Shown: piece by piece, positions 1 to 10,889 of the stretch
How positions within the stretch are numbered: the stretch's first letter is position 1
Layout of the letters: every line of letters begins with the position of its first letter
DNA from: UBA6522 sp965221035
GTDB taxonomy: Bacteria; Pseudomonadota; Gammaproteobacteria; Steroidobacterales; Rariloculaceae
Reading direction: 5' to 3'
Assembly (NCBI GenBank): GCA_965221035.1
Contig: OZ244860.1
Coordinates: forward strand, 2,046,001-2,110,000
Length of the DNA: 64,000 nt
Notes under the pieces: generated by a model
Database searches by the model: none
Told to the model about the DNA's origin: nothing
The model's input: only the letters and a program-made list of their open reading frames with translations
Translations under genes and position numbers: made by a program

Positions 1-207
1 CGTCCCCCAGGGATGACAGCGGGCAAGGCGCCTCAGGGTGAGCCAGCCGCCCCGCAGCAAGCCGAATCGCCGCAGGGCCTCGATGGCGTAGGCGGAACAA
101 CTGGGAGAGTGGCGGCAAGGCCCGCCGAGCCAGGGCGAAATCAGCACCTGGTAGGCCCTGACCAGACCCACCGCCGCGCCGACGCCCAGCCGCGAGAGCG
201 ATTTCAT
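1..207 (-). CDS. yidD: YidD membrane protein insertion efficiency factor (partial, runs off left edge)
   Basis: Partial gene: the first 69 codons are visible and the frame is still open at base 1. The protein reads RAYQVLISPWLGG, then CRHSPSCSAYAIEALRRFG and ending HPWG, which is the signature of the YidD/DUF37 family with its conserved cysteines and HPWG motif. Family members help YidC insert inner-membrane proteins and lie at the inner face of the membrane. The start ATG overlaps the cysS stop as ATGA (204-207), so translation is probably coupled to cysS. YidD usually sits between rnpA and yidC, so this location next to cysS is unusual. The assignment rests on motif recognition and is strong. 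Confidence 0.9.
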   Translation of the reverse strand, partial: MKSLSRLGVGAAVGLVRAYQVLISPWLGGPCRHSPSCSAYAIEALRRFGLLRGGWLTLRRLARCHPWGT

Positions 208-1595
208 GTCCGCTCCCGCCGCCAGCGCGGCCCGGCAGCGCTGTCCTCGATGAGCACGCCCATGCCCAGCAGTTCGTCCCGTATCCGGTCCGCCCCGGCG
301 AAGTCCCGGGAGCGCCGCATGGCTTCGCGCTCACGCACCCTGGCCTCGATCCAGCCGTCGTCGGCATCGTCCGCGTCGCGGCCGGCCGTGAACCACGCCT
401 GGGGATCGTCCTGCAGCAACCCCAGCAGCCAGCCTCCGGCCCGCAGCGAACTGGCCAGCCTCGCACGCTCGCCGTCGTCGCCGGCACGGTTGAGCCGCCT
501 TACCAGCCCGAACAATTCCGCCAAGGCCCTGGGCGTGTTGAGGTCGTCCTCCAGGGCCTCCATCACGGCCGGGGGCGCGTCGGCCCGGGATGGGTCGGTC
601 GCCGGGCCGGTGACGCCGGCGTTGCGCAGCGCACCGTACATCTTGTCCAGTTTCTGCCGCGCATCGGGCAACACGGCGTCGTTCCAGTCCAGCGGCTGCC
701 GGTAGTGGCCGGTGAGAAGCCCCAGGCGGACCGCCTCACCCGGCGCCTCGTCCAGCAGGTCGCGCACCAGCAGCACGTTGCCCAGGGACTTGGACATCTT
801 TTCGCCGCTCACATCCACCAGCCCGTTGTGAACCCAGTAGCGGCAGAAGCGCCGCACGCCGTAGGCGCAGGCGCTCTGCGCGGTTTCGTTCTCGTGGTGC
901 GGAAAGATCAGGTCCAGGCCTCCGCCGTGGATGTCGATGGTCTCGCCCAGATGTGCCCGCACCATGGCGGAACATTCCGCATGCCATCCGGGTCGTCCGA
1001 AACCCCACGGGCTGTCCCAGCCGACGCCATCCGCCCCGGACGGCTTCCAGAGCACGAAGTCCGCGGGATTGCGCTTGTACGACTCCACCTTCACCCGGGC
1101 GCCGGCGACGAGTTCCTCCTGGGTACGGCCCGACAGCGCTCCGTACGCATCGAAACTGGGCACGGAGAACAGCGCATGGCCCTCGGCGAGGTAAGCGTGG
1201 CCGGCGTCGAGCAGGCGCTGCACGAGGTTGATGATTTCCGAAATGTGTTCGGTGGCCTTGGGTTCCACGTCCGGCGGCAGGACGCCCAGCGAGCCCATGT
1301 CCTCGTGAAAGGCGGCCAGGTACCGCGCGGTCAATGTCTCGATCGGCACGCCCTGCTCCCGGGCGGCCCGGTTGATCTTGTCGTCCACGTCGGTGACGTT
1401 GCGAACGTAGACCAGCCCGTGTGAACGGCGCAGCAGCCTCGCCAGTACGTCGAAGACCACGCACGGACGGGCATTGCCGATATGGGCGAAGCTGTAGACC
1501 GTCGGGCCGCAAACGTACATGGTCACCCGCTCCGGGTCCCGGGGTACGAAGCGTTCGCGCCTGCGCGTGAGCGTGTTGTGAAGATGAAGCGCCAT
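204..1595 (-). CDS. cysS: Cysteinyl-tRNA synthetase
   Basis: 463-residue cytoplasmic class I synthetase that charges tRNA(Cys), near the usual family length. Visible motifs are CGPTVY with the zinc cysteine at residue 29, the HIGH variant HIGN at 38-41, GWHAECSAM and HHENE with further zinc ligands, and KMSKS near residue 268. The frame extends 29 codons upstream, but the ATG at 1595 gives MALHLHNTL, matching the usual start of the family, so I chose it. The end overlaps yidD by four bases. The gene is divergent from hisI, and the 104-bp gap holds both promoters. Confidence 0.96.
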   Translation of the reverse strand: MALHLHNTLTRRRERFVPRDPERVTMYVCGPTVYSFAHIGNARPCVVFDVLARLLRRSHGLVYVRNVTDVDDKINRAAREQGVPIETLTARYLAAFHEDMGSLGVLPPDVEPKATEHISEIINLVQRLLDAGHAYLAEGHALFSVPSFDAYGALSGRTQEELVAGARVKVESYKRNPADFVLWKPSGADGVGWDSPWGFGRPGWHAECSAMVRAHLGETIDIHGGGLDLIFPHHENETAQSACAYGVRRFCRYWVHNGLVDVSGEKMSKSLGNVLLVRDLLDEAPGEAVRLGLLTGHYRQPLDWNDAVLPDARQKLDKMYGALRNAGVTGPATDPSRADAPPAVMEALEDDLNTPRALAELFGLVRRLNRAGDDGERARLASSLRAGGWLLGLLQDDPQAWFTAGRDADDADDGWIEARVREREAMRRSRDFAGADRIRDELLGMGVLIEDSAAGPRWRRERT

Positions 1596-1663
1596 TCGGG
1601 ACCGGTTCAGCCGCTGCTGGGGCGTCGCCCATGATACCAAGGAGGACTGCCCGGTCGGTGGCA

Positions 1664-1669
1664 TATAAT
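1664..1669 (+). promoter_or_regulatory. Candidate -10 box for hisI
   Basis: TATAAT lies 30 bp upstream of the hisI ATG in the cysS/hisI divergent gap. No convincing -35 box is seen at 16-18 bp, so this is a weak prediction resting on one perfect hexamer. Confidence 0.35.
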
Positions 1670-1699
1670 CCGCGCAGTCCATCCGGAAACGGAATCAAC

Positions 1700-2170
1700 A
1701 TGACTGACGAATTCAGCCCCAGACTCAGTGTCCGGCAAGTCGAGGAAGGCACGGACCTGGCGCCGAAGTTCGATGCGGACGGCCTCATTCCCGCGGTGAC
1801 CACCGATTACGGCACGGGCGAGGTGCTGATGCATGCCTACATGAACGCCGAAGCGCTGCGACTGACCATCGGCACCGGCGAAGCGCATTACTTTAGCCGC
1901 AGCCGCGGCAAGCTCTGGCACAAGGGCGCCACCAGCGGACTGGTGCAGAAAGTCCGCGAACTTCTGATCGACGACGACCAGGACTGCGTCTGGCTCAGGG
2001 TCGACGTCAGCGGCGGCGCCAGCTGCCATGTGGGCTACCGATCCTGCTTCTACCGCCGGGTTCCCGTGGGAAGCGCCGGCAAACCGGTCGAGCTCGAATT
2101 CACCGAATCCGAAAAGGTTTTCGATCCGGTGGCCGTCTACGGCGACGCCCCCAACCCCACCCGCCTGTAG
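1700..2170 (+). CDS. hisI: Phosphoribosyl-AMP cyclohydrolase
   Basis: 156-residue stand-alone HisI, third step of histidine biosynthesis, opening the adenine ring of phosphoribosyl-AMP. Visible are YGTGEVLMHAYMNAEAL, SRSRGKLWHKGATSG and DCVWLRVDVSGGASCH followed by GYRSCFYR, which carry the zinc and magnesium ligands of the family. There is no HisE pyrophosphohydrolase domain, and no other his gene is in the window. The start at 1700 removes 23 unlikely upstream codons of an open frame. The C-terminal GYRSCFYR tail resembles stand-alone HisI proteins of alphaproteobacteria, from memory of the family. Function is certain; lineage is not. Confidence 0.95.
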   Translation: MTDEFSPRLSVRQVEEGTDLAPKFDADGLIPAVTTDYGTGEVLMHAYMNAEALRLTIGTGEAHYFSRSRGKLWHKGATSGLVQKVRELLIDDDQDCVWLRVDVSGGASCHVGYRSCFYRRVPVGSAGKPVELEFTESEKVFDPVAVYGDAPNPTRL

Positions 2171-2195
2171 CGCCGCCGGTGTTACGCCCCGCCGG

Positions 2196-2224
2196 TGGAC
2201 TCGCTCCCGACGCGTGCCTACAAT
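2196..2224 (+). promoter_or_regulatory. Candidate sigma-70 promoter for the porin-like gene
   Basis: TGGACT (2196-2201) and TACAAT (2219-2224) are separated by 17 bp, each matching four or five of six consensus bases. The start codon of the downstream gene is at 2278, giving a leader of about 45 bases with an AGGAG ribosome binding site. Confidence 0.45.
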
Positions 2225-2277
2225 CACTGCAGTCATGGCCCCGGGGATAGTGCAATCACGGGGCCAGGAGAACGCGA

Positions 2278-3453
2278 ATGAACCGAACTGTCCGTCTGGG
2301 CGCATGCCTGTGTGCCGGGTTCCTGATTCTGCCCGCGGCTGTCGGGGAGGAATATTCGTGGCAGGTTTCTGCGAGCTATCGCGACGAGGATGCGCCCAGC
2401 GCGACACAGGCCGATCTGCGGTTGGTGCGCGCGACGTACTATCTGACCCCGGTCGACGACGGTGCCGGACCCTTCGAGCTTGCGCCATTCCTTGACCGCA
2501 GCAGCTATCTGGCGGTGGGCACCGGGAGGACGAGCCTTCGCGAAAGTGCGCCTCTGGTAGTCTTCGAATCCGATCTTGGCGAGCCCGGGTGGTATCCCGA
2601 CGGTGTGGTCGACGAGTTCGGGCGCCCCTCACCGACCTCCATCGTGCCCACGACATCGGGTGTCGACGTCGCGCAGTACATGTTGGAAGGGCGTTTCGTG
2701 TGGCGCGATTCGGGCTGGTATGTGGGCGCCCATGCCCAACGGGGCGACGGCGACGGGTTGCCGCCCGCGACGTTTGGACAGATGACCATGGAATTGCGGC
2801 AGTCCGGACTGGTCGGGGGACGGTACCTTGGACCGCGCACGACCGTTGAAGTGGGTTTCGGGTCCGAAACCACCAGCCAGGAAATGGATCTGGACCTGTT
2901 CGGATTGATCCCGGCCCTGGGACCTCCGGGATTTCCGGTCTTTACGGATATTCCCGCCATCTCGCCCTTTGCGATTCGCAACGTGACCGAAACGGACGCT
3001 GACGACACGCGGTTGTCGGTCCGGCATGTCGGCGACCTGGGCAATTCGACCTTCGAGATTTCGGCGGGCGTACGTTCCAGCCGCTGGGAGACGCTCTCGT
3101 CGGTGAACCTGCCGGAGGACCTCAACCTGCCGTTCGATCCGACCGATCCGTCAGGCACGTTGACGGGAGGCATTATCGGGATCTTGCCGCCTGCGGACGT
3201 CTACCTGTCCGGGCGCGAGCGGGAAGTCTCGCTGTCCGGGGCGCTTTTTCCTGTCGATGCCCTGGGTGTTCGTCTGACCGCGACCACTTTGGACGACGAT
3301 GACCTTGGCCGAAGCGACACGCTGAGCCTGTCGGCGAACTGGTTCTTCGCTCGCAACGCAGCGCTCAATGTTGAATTGACGCGAAGCAGTTACGACCTGA
3401 GCTTCATTCCCGGCACCGACGCCTTCGGAGTGAGTCTGCTCGGGCGGTTTTAG
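2278..3453 (+). CDS. Exported porin-like outer-membrane beta-barrel protein
   Basis: 391 residues with a clear signal peptide (MNRTVRLGACLCAGFLIL, cleavage near PAAVG-EEY). The mature part has repeated amphipathic strands rich in alternating Tyr, Ser, Arg and Val and ends in Phe (LLGRF), the C-terminal signature recognised by the outer-membrane assembly machinery. It resembles proteins annotated as putative general porins, but I cannot name a substrate. AGGAG lies about 10 bases before the ATG. It may share a transcript with the SnoaL-like gene 90 bp downstream, although a 7-bp inverted repeat (3465-3471 with 3492-3498) lies between them. Confidence 0.75.
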   Translation: MNRTVRLGACLCAGFLILPAAVGEEYSWQVSASYRDEDAPSATQADLRLVRATYYLTPVDDGAGPFELAPFLDRSSYLAVGTGRTSLRESAPLVVFESDLGEPGWYPDGVVDEFGRPSPTSIVPTTSGVDVAQYMLEGRFVWRDSGWYVGAHAQRGDGDGLPPATFGQMTMELRQSGLVGGRYLGPRTTVEVGFGSETTSQEMDLDLFGLIPALGPPGFPVFTDIPAISPFAIRNVTETDADDTRLSVRHVGDLGNSTFEISAGVRSSRWETLSSVNLPEDLNLPFDPTDPSGTLTGGIIGILPPADVYLSGREREVSLSGALFPVDALGVRLTATTLDDDDLGRSDTLSLSANWFFARNAALNVELTRSSYDLSFIPGTDAFGVSLLGRF

Positions 3454-3543
3454 CTCGGAATCAAACCGGGATTGTCGCTACAGGAATCATTTCCCGGTAA
3501 CCCCCGACCTTGGACAACGTAATCTGACCAGGAGGAAAACAAG

Positions 3544-4056
3544 ATGAAATCGATTGGAACCATTGGATGGGTCGTTCCCAGTCTGCTGCTTGCGCTGTCT
3601 AGCGCCCAGGCCGCGGATTTGAGCGCACAGGACGAGTGGATGATCAAGGCGGAGATCAAGCAGCTGGTGGACACCTATGCCATGGCCCGCGACAACCTCG
3701 ATGCGGTCGCTTACGCCAATACATTCACCGAGAACGGCACGCTGATCATCGGTGGCGAACCGTATACCGGGCGCGACGTGCTGCAGGCGCGCGTTGAGGA
3801 CGCGAACCAGGACAGCGTCGGCATGCACATGATGTCCACGAGCGACATCACGGTGATCGACGAGAACAACGCCACGGGCGTTCATTACGCGACGGTCTAC
3901 GGCGCGATTCCCGGCGAGGACCATCCCGAAGGGGGGCCCATTGAATTGGCCGGCTTCCTGGCCCAGGGAAAGTACATCGACAAGTACGAGCGCACGGAGG
4001 AAGGCTGGAGAATTTCCGAGCGTAGATTCGAAAGAATCTACAGCCAATCCCGGTAG
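3544..4056 (+). CDS. Exported SnoaL/NTF2-like domain protein
   Basis: 170 residues. A signal peptide ending SSAQA-ADL precedes a single cone-shaped NTF2/SnoaL-like domain: EIKQLVDTYAMARDN, then FTENGTLIIGG, and the closing strand GWRISERRFERIY. This fold serves as an enzyme or small-ligand binding domain, and the export signal places it in the periplasm. No catalytic residues can be assigned with confidence. AGGAGG stands seven bases before the ATG, so it should be well translated. It follows the porin-like gene and converges with the 35-residue ORF at 4086. Confidence 0.8.
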   Translation: MKSIGTIGWVVPSLLLALSSAQAADLSAQDEWMIKAEIKQLVDTYAMARDNLDAVAYANTFTENGTLIIGGEPYTGRDVLQARVEDANQDSVGMHMMSTSDITVIDENNATGVHYATVYGAIPGEDHPEGGPIELAGFLAQGKYIDKYERTEEGWRISERRFERIYSQSR

Positions 4057-4085
4057 GTCCGGCAGTCCCAGGCACCGGCTCTGGA

Positions 4086-4193
4086 TCATTTCCTCCTGCG
4101 GCCAAGGTCGTTGGGAGCGGTGAGGATCGCGTAAACAAAGGCGACGACAATAATTGCCATGGCCAGCAATGTTGGAAGCAGTCCGGCAGTCAT
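4086..4193 (-). CDS. 35-residue single-pass membrane protein, coupled to xthA
   Basis: Small ORF starting MTAGLLPTLLAMAIIVV, continuing through a hydrophobic stretch (about residues 5-24) to a basic end GRRRK. The charge pattern predicts one transmembrane helix with its C terminus in the cytoplasm. Its ATG overlaps the xthA stop as ATGA (4190-4193), the same coupling used elsewhere in this genome, which argues that it is translated. I do not recognise a family. It is shorter than the usual annotation cut-off. Evidence for a real gene is the overlap, the clean amphipathic design and the lack of any competing ORF. Confidence 0.6.
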   Translation of the reverse strand: MTAGLLPTLLAMAIIVVAFVYAILTAPNDLGRRRK

Positions 4194-4969
4194 GAGTCAT
4201 TCTCCAGGTCAATACCCACCGGGCAATGGTCCGACCCGGTTACATCGGGCCATATGAACGCGTCGGACACGCGCTTGTAGCCGCCGGGCGAGGCCAGCAC
4301 ATAATCGATTCGCCAGCCCACGTTCCGCTCTCTGGCGCCGCCCCATTGCCGCCACCAGGTGTAATGGTCCGGCTCACCGGGATGACGGGCCCGGAACGTG
4401 TCCACCCAGCCCGCGTCCAGCCATCGGGTGATTTCATCGCGTTCCTCGGGCAGGAATCCGCTGGACTTGCTGTTGGACTTGGGCCGCGCCAGGTCGATCT
4501 CTTTGTGGGCAGTGTTGTAATCGCCCACCACGTAGACCGGACCGCGCCGACGTAGCGCCTGCAGGCGGTCGAAAACCGCGGCGTAGAAGTCGAGCTTGTA
4601 GGGGACGCGGCTGTTGTCGCGGTTGCGGCCGCTGCCCTTGGGAAAGTAGACCGAAGCCACCGCCATGCGTCCGAAATGCGCGATGATCAGCCGACCCTCG
4701 GCATCGAATCGATGCTCCCCCAGAGCTGTCTCGATGCGCCCCGGTCGCCGCCGGGAATAGATTGCAACCCCGCTGTAACCGGGCCTCTCCGCTGGCGAAA
4801 AGGCCGCATGCCACCCTTCCGGAGCGCGGGTCCGGTCCTCCAGCTGGTGTTCGAATGCACGGACCTCCTGAAGACCGATGATGTCCGCCCCGCTCGCGTC
4901 GAGGAAGTCGTGAAAGCCCTTGCGGACACACGCGCGCAGGCCGTTGACGTTCCAGCTCAGGATTCGCAT
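4190..4969 (-). CDS. xthA: Exodeoxyribonuclease III
   Basis: 259 residues of the ExoIII/APE1 family, which cleaves abasic sites and trims 3' ends during base excision repair. Motifs seen are the start MRILSWNVNGLRA, GLQEV (metal-binding Glu), YSGVAIYSR, VVGDYNTAH (catalytic Asp and Asn), DYVLAS and the final GSDHCPVG with the catalytic Asp-His pair. The open frame extends 11 codons upstream of the chosen ATG, but the family begins at MRILSWN. The gene lies 71 bp after lptE and overlaps the 35-residue membrane ORF, suggesting an lptE-xthA-small ORF transcript. Confidence 0.94.
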   Translation of the reverse strand: MRILSWNVNGLRACVRKGFHDFLDASGADIIGLQEVRAFEHQLEDRTRAPEGWHAAFSPAERPGYSGVAIYSRRRPGRIETALGEHRFDAEGRLIIAHFGRMAVASVYFPKGSGRNRDNSRVPYKLDFYAAVFDRLQALRRRGPVYVVGDYNTAHKEIDLARPKSNSKSSGFLPEERDEITRWLDAGWVDTFRARHPGEPDHYTWWRQWGGARERNVGWRIDYVLASPGGYKRVSDAFIWPDVTGSDHCPVGIDLENDS

Positions 4970-5040
4970 GGGAGCATTTTCACCGGAATCGGCACCGGTC
5001 ACAACGCCACGGAATCCAGACCACCTGACGGCAGCGAGCG

Positions 5041-5655
5041 CTACGGAGGCGAGACCAGCGACGGAGCGGTGGGGGGCCGCACACCTTCGATTCGCCTCAG
5101 CACGCGCCGCGCCAGGTCGTCGGCCAGGGCCTCCCGCAGCGCCTGCTCTTCGGCGGACATGCCCAGGACCTGCGTGGGGTCGTAGCTGTAGCTGCGGGTC
5201 GCCACCAGGAATTCGTTGTCGATCAGGGCGGTGCCGCCCGCCTCCAGGGAGAATCCGACCGCGTAGAAAACCTCATACTCCTGTGGGGTGTTGCGGGCGG
5301 ATACCGAGAGCACCCGCTGACCGGACGTGTCCTCGATGATCCTGAGCACGGCATCCGCCCCGTCCCGGGACTCGGTCAGTTCGACACCCCGGGCCGCAAG
5401 CGCATCCGTCAGACGTGTGTGAAACTCGGTATATTGCCGGGGTGCGTCCACGAAGGTGGTGGCCACAACGTCCGGCAGAACGCCCGTTCCCTGCAATTGA
5501 AACCCGCAGCCCGCCGGGGTCACGGCGAGCACGCCAAGCAACAGTGCCACGCTCAACGGGTACGGGGCATTCGGGGTGGTGCGGCCTGCCGCGACGGGCA
5601 AGTCCGGAGGGATGTTCGATGGTTGAAGCGGTTGCTGCTCGACGGATTCGGTCAT
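5041..5655 (-). CDS. lptE: LPS assembly lipoprotein LptE
   Basis: 204 residues. A hydrophobic segment followed by the lipobox TPAGC and then GFQLQG is typical of LptE (RlpB), the outer-membrane lipoprotein that plugs the LptD barrel and carries LPS to the cell surface. The rest shows the weakly conserved LptE pattern ending in a helix with DDLARRVLRRIEG. In E. coli the order is leuS-lptE-holA, whereas here lptE is divergent from leuS and no holA follows. The ATG at 5655 leaves about 30 residues before the hydrophobic core, long for a signal peptide, so translation may start further downstream. Confidence 0.8.
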   Translation of the reverse strand: MTESVEQQPLQPSNIPPDLPVAAGRTTPNAPYPLSVALLLGVLAVTPAGCGFQLQGTGVLPDVVATTFVDAPRQYTEFHTRLTDALAARGVELTESRDGADAVLRIIEDTSGQRVLSVSARNTPQEYEVFYAVGFSLEAGGTALIDNEFLVATRSYSYDPTQVLGMSAEEQALREALADDLARRVLRRIEGVRPPTAPSLVSPP

Positions 5656-5660
5656 GGGCC

Positions 5661-5689
5661 TTGATTCTAGCGGAGTTTGCAAAGATCAT
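5661..5689 (+). promoter_or_regulatory. Candidate sigma-70 promoter for leuS
   Basis: TTGATT (5661-5666) and GATCAT (5684-5689) are spaced by 17 bp in the lptE/leuS divergent gap, about 70 bp before the leuS ATG. On the opposite strand TAGAAT (rc of 5663-5668) is a possible -10 for lptE, but it lies only eight bases from the proposed lptE start. Confidence 0.4.
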
Positions 5690-5760
5690 CCGTCGAAATT
5701 TGCGGCCTTAGGCACCGGCCATCGCAACGACCAGGTCCCGATCGACAATTGCAGACCATC

Positions 5761-8401
<2,641 letters not shown>

Positions 8402-8418
<17 letters not shown>

Positions 8419-9886
8419 ACCCGCTCCGTCGGACAACGCAGACAACCAGCACCAGGAAGGCGCCCGTCACCGCGAGGTAGTCGCCCCAAAACGCATAGGG
8501 AGTTCGACCGCTGAACCCCTGCACAGCACCGCGCAGCACGTGGGGTTCGAACGCCGGTGCCCGCGCAACGATCCGGCCGCGGGGATCGATGAAGGCGGTG
8601 ATGCCCGTGTTGGTGGAGCGCAGCAGGTACCGCGAGGCCTCCGCGGCCCGGACCCGCGCGATCTGCAGATGCTGGTGTGGCGCCACGGTATCGCCGAACC
8701 AGGCATCGTTGCTTACATTGACGAGCAGCGTGGCCTCGGGCAGGTGTTGCCGCTGCTCGGCGCCGAACAGGTCTTCGTAACAGATGCTCACCCCGACACG
8801 CTCCCCGGCGATGGCCAGCGGCGCCTGATCGGGATCGCCCGGCACTGTGTCGGTATACGGCAGGCTCAACAACCTGAGCCATCGGCGCACGAATCCCGGC
8901 ACCGGAAAGTACTCCCCGTAGGGCACCAGGTGCCGCTTCACGTAGAAGGCCGGTTCCGGGCCCAGTACCACCAGGGTATTCTGGACGCCGCCGCCGTCGG
9001 GATCATCCCGCAGTATGCCCAGCGCCACCTCGCCGCCACGTGCCCGGACACCGTCGCGGATTTCCTCCAGATACCGTTCCGCCTGGGCGTAAAGCGCGGG
9101 AATGGCCGCCTCCGGCCAGACGATGAGCCGGCTGTCCCCGGCCTCTTCGGTGAGCCGGCGGTAAAGATCCAGCGTGACCGGCAACTGCTCGGGACGCCAC
9201 TTCAGTTCCTGGGGCACCGCCCCCTGCACCAGCGCCGCCGTGATCACGTTTCCGGACGCCTCGCTGAAGCGGACGTTTCCGAGGAGATAGCCGCCGCCCC
9301 ACAGCAGCGCAAGGCCCGTCGCCGCCGCAATACGCAACCGCCAACGCCCGAAGGCCAGCGTCGGCAGCGCACCCGCCGTCACCAGCACCGCCCAGGTCAT
9401 GAGGTAAACGCCGCCCAGAGGCGCATAACCCATCAGCCAGGAGTCGGTCTGACTGTAACCGGCCGCCAGCCAGCCGAAACCGCTGAGCACCCACCCCCTG
9501 CACCACTCGGTGAGCAGTGTCATCGCCGGGAAGACGGCCAGCCAGGCCGCAGGGCCGCGGCTGGGGAACCAGCGCGACGCGATCCATCCGGCGAGACCTA
9601 CGTAGGCGCCCAGGTAGACGACCAGCGCCAGGGTGATGGCGGAGGCGAGCAGCGGGTGCGCCAACCCGTAGTCGTGGATGCTCACGTAGACCCAGTGCAC
9701 GCCGGCCAGAAATGCCGCGCAACCGAACGCGAATCCGACCGAGAGTGCCTGCGCGGGGCGCAAGCCGTTCCAAAGGAGAAACAGCAGCGCGTAACTGAGG
9801 GGCGCCACCCAGAAATGATCGAACGGCGCGTACGCCTGGGGCAGCAGCGCACCCGCGATCAACGCGACAAGCAGCCTGGTGCGCAT
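8402..9886 (-). CDS. lnt: Apolipoprotein N-acyltransferase
   Basis: 494-residue inner-membrane enzyme that adds the third acyl chain to outer-membrane lipoproteins. The N-terminal half has about six hydrophobic helices. The C-terminal half is a nitrilase-like periplasmic domain with the catalytic Glu in IVWPEAAIP, Lys in YVKRHLVPYGEYFP and Cys in SICYEDLFG. A final transmembrane segment closes the protein. The start is uncertain: the ATG at 9886 gives MRTRLLVALIAG directly before the first helix, while a TTG at 9928 would add 14 residues. It is the last gene of the miaB-phoH-ybeY-corC-lnt cluster and overlaps the leuS end by 17 bp. Confidence 0.95.
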
Positions 9887-9958
9887 CGACAGCAGTGTTC
9901 GCCTGCGGGCAGCTACTTCTCCACCCAACTGACCATGTCGTATCAGCTGGTGGAAGCG

Positions 9959-10822
9959 CTAGCCTTGCGCCGCCGGCAAGGTCGTGACCTCCAGCGACTG
10001 GATACGCCTGCGGTCGGCGACCTTGACGCAGAAACGAAGGCCGGCCACTTCAACCACTTCACCGCGCCGGGGCAAACGGCCCAATTCATGCATGATGAGC
10101 CCGCCGACGGTGTCGAATTCGCCATTGGCGATTTCGACGCCGAACCGCTCGCAGAAATCCTCGATTCGGGTCAGCGCCAGCACGGTGAAGCGCCCGCCGC
10201 CGTGGTCGTGAATGTACTCGGCTTCCTCGGGATCGTGCTCGTCGTCAATGTCGCCGACGATCTGCTCGATGACGTCTTCGATGGTCGCCAGACCCGCCAC
10301 CCCGCCATATTCGTCGACGACGATGGCCATGTGATTGTGGCTCTCCCGGAACTCGGTGAGCAGCGTGTCCAGCCGCTTGCTCTCGGGAACGTAGACCGCC
10401 GGCCGCAGCAGCTCGGTGATGCGAAAGGCGTCGCTGGGATGTTCCTCGCCGAAGTAGCGCAGCAGGTCCTTGGCCAGCACGATCCCGGCGACCTCGTCGC
10501 GGTCCTCGCCCACCACCGGAAACCGGGAGTGGCCCGAGTCGACAATGGTCTTGAGCATGGCCTGGTGCGAATCCTCCAATTCCAGCACGACCATGTGCGA
10601 GCGCGGCACCATGATTTCTCGAACCTGGGTCTCGGAGACCTTCAGGACACCCTGCAACATGGCGTGTTCGTCGTTCCCCAGGAGGTCGCCGTTCCGACAC
10701 CGGCCGAGAAACTCGACCACATCGGATCTCGCCATGCCGTTGTGGGCGGATCGATTGAACAGGCGCGACCACCACCGGGAACGGTGGTTCGGATCTCTAC
10801 TGGGGGGTTTATCGTCGGACAT
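9959..10822 (-). CDS. corC: CorC/YbeX-type CBS domain protein
   Basis: 287 residues with two CBS domains (MVPRSHMVVLELEDS to about residue 120, then LLRPAVYVPESKRLDTLL) and the C-terminal CorC_HlyC domain (GEFDTVGGLIMHELGRLP, then LRFCVKVADRRRI). No transmembrane part, so this is the short soluble form related to YbeX, linked in gammaproteobacteria to magnesium efflux and ribosome homeostasis. The ATG at 10822 gives MSDDKPPSRD; the open frame runs 59 codons further upstream into the preceding gap and is not expected to be used. It lies between ybeY (67 bp gap) and lnt (about 72 bp gap). Confidence 0.93.
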   Translation of the reverse strand: MSDDKPPSRDPNHRSRWWSRLFNRSAHNGMARSDVVEFLGRCRNGDLLGNDEHAMLQGVLKVSETQVREIMVPRSHMVVLELEDSHQAMLKTIVDSGHSRFPVVGEDRDEVAGIVLAKDLLRYFGEEHPSDAFRITELLRPAVYVPESKRLDTLLTEFRESHNHMAIVVDEYGGVAGLATIEDVIEQIVGDIDDEHDPEEAEYIHDHGGGRFTVLALTRIEDFCERFGVEIANGEFDTVGGLIMHELGRLPRRGEVVEVAGLRFCVKVADRRRIQSLEVTTLPAAQG

Positions 10823-10889
10823 CGATGAGCCTATCTTGCAGCGACGGGGGCCGGCTTGCAAGATCGAGGGCCTGTTTTCGGTCTGAACT

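Noticed and set aside
3465..3498. Inverted repeat ACCGGGA/TCCCGGT after the porin-like gene as a terminator
   Set aside because: Twenty-base loop and no T-run; too weak to call.
8540..10828. 762-codon open frame antisense to lnt and corC
   Set aside because: Shadow of two certain genes; no recognisable domain.
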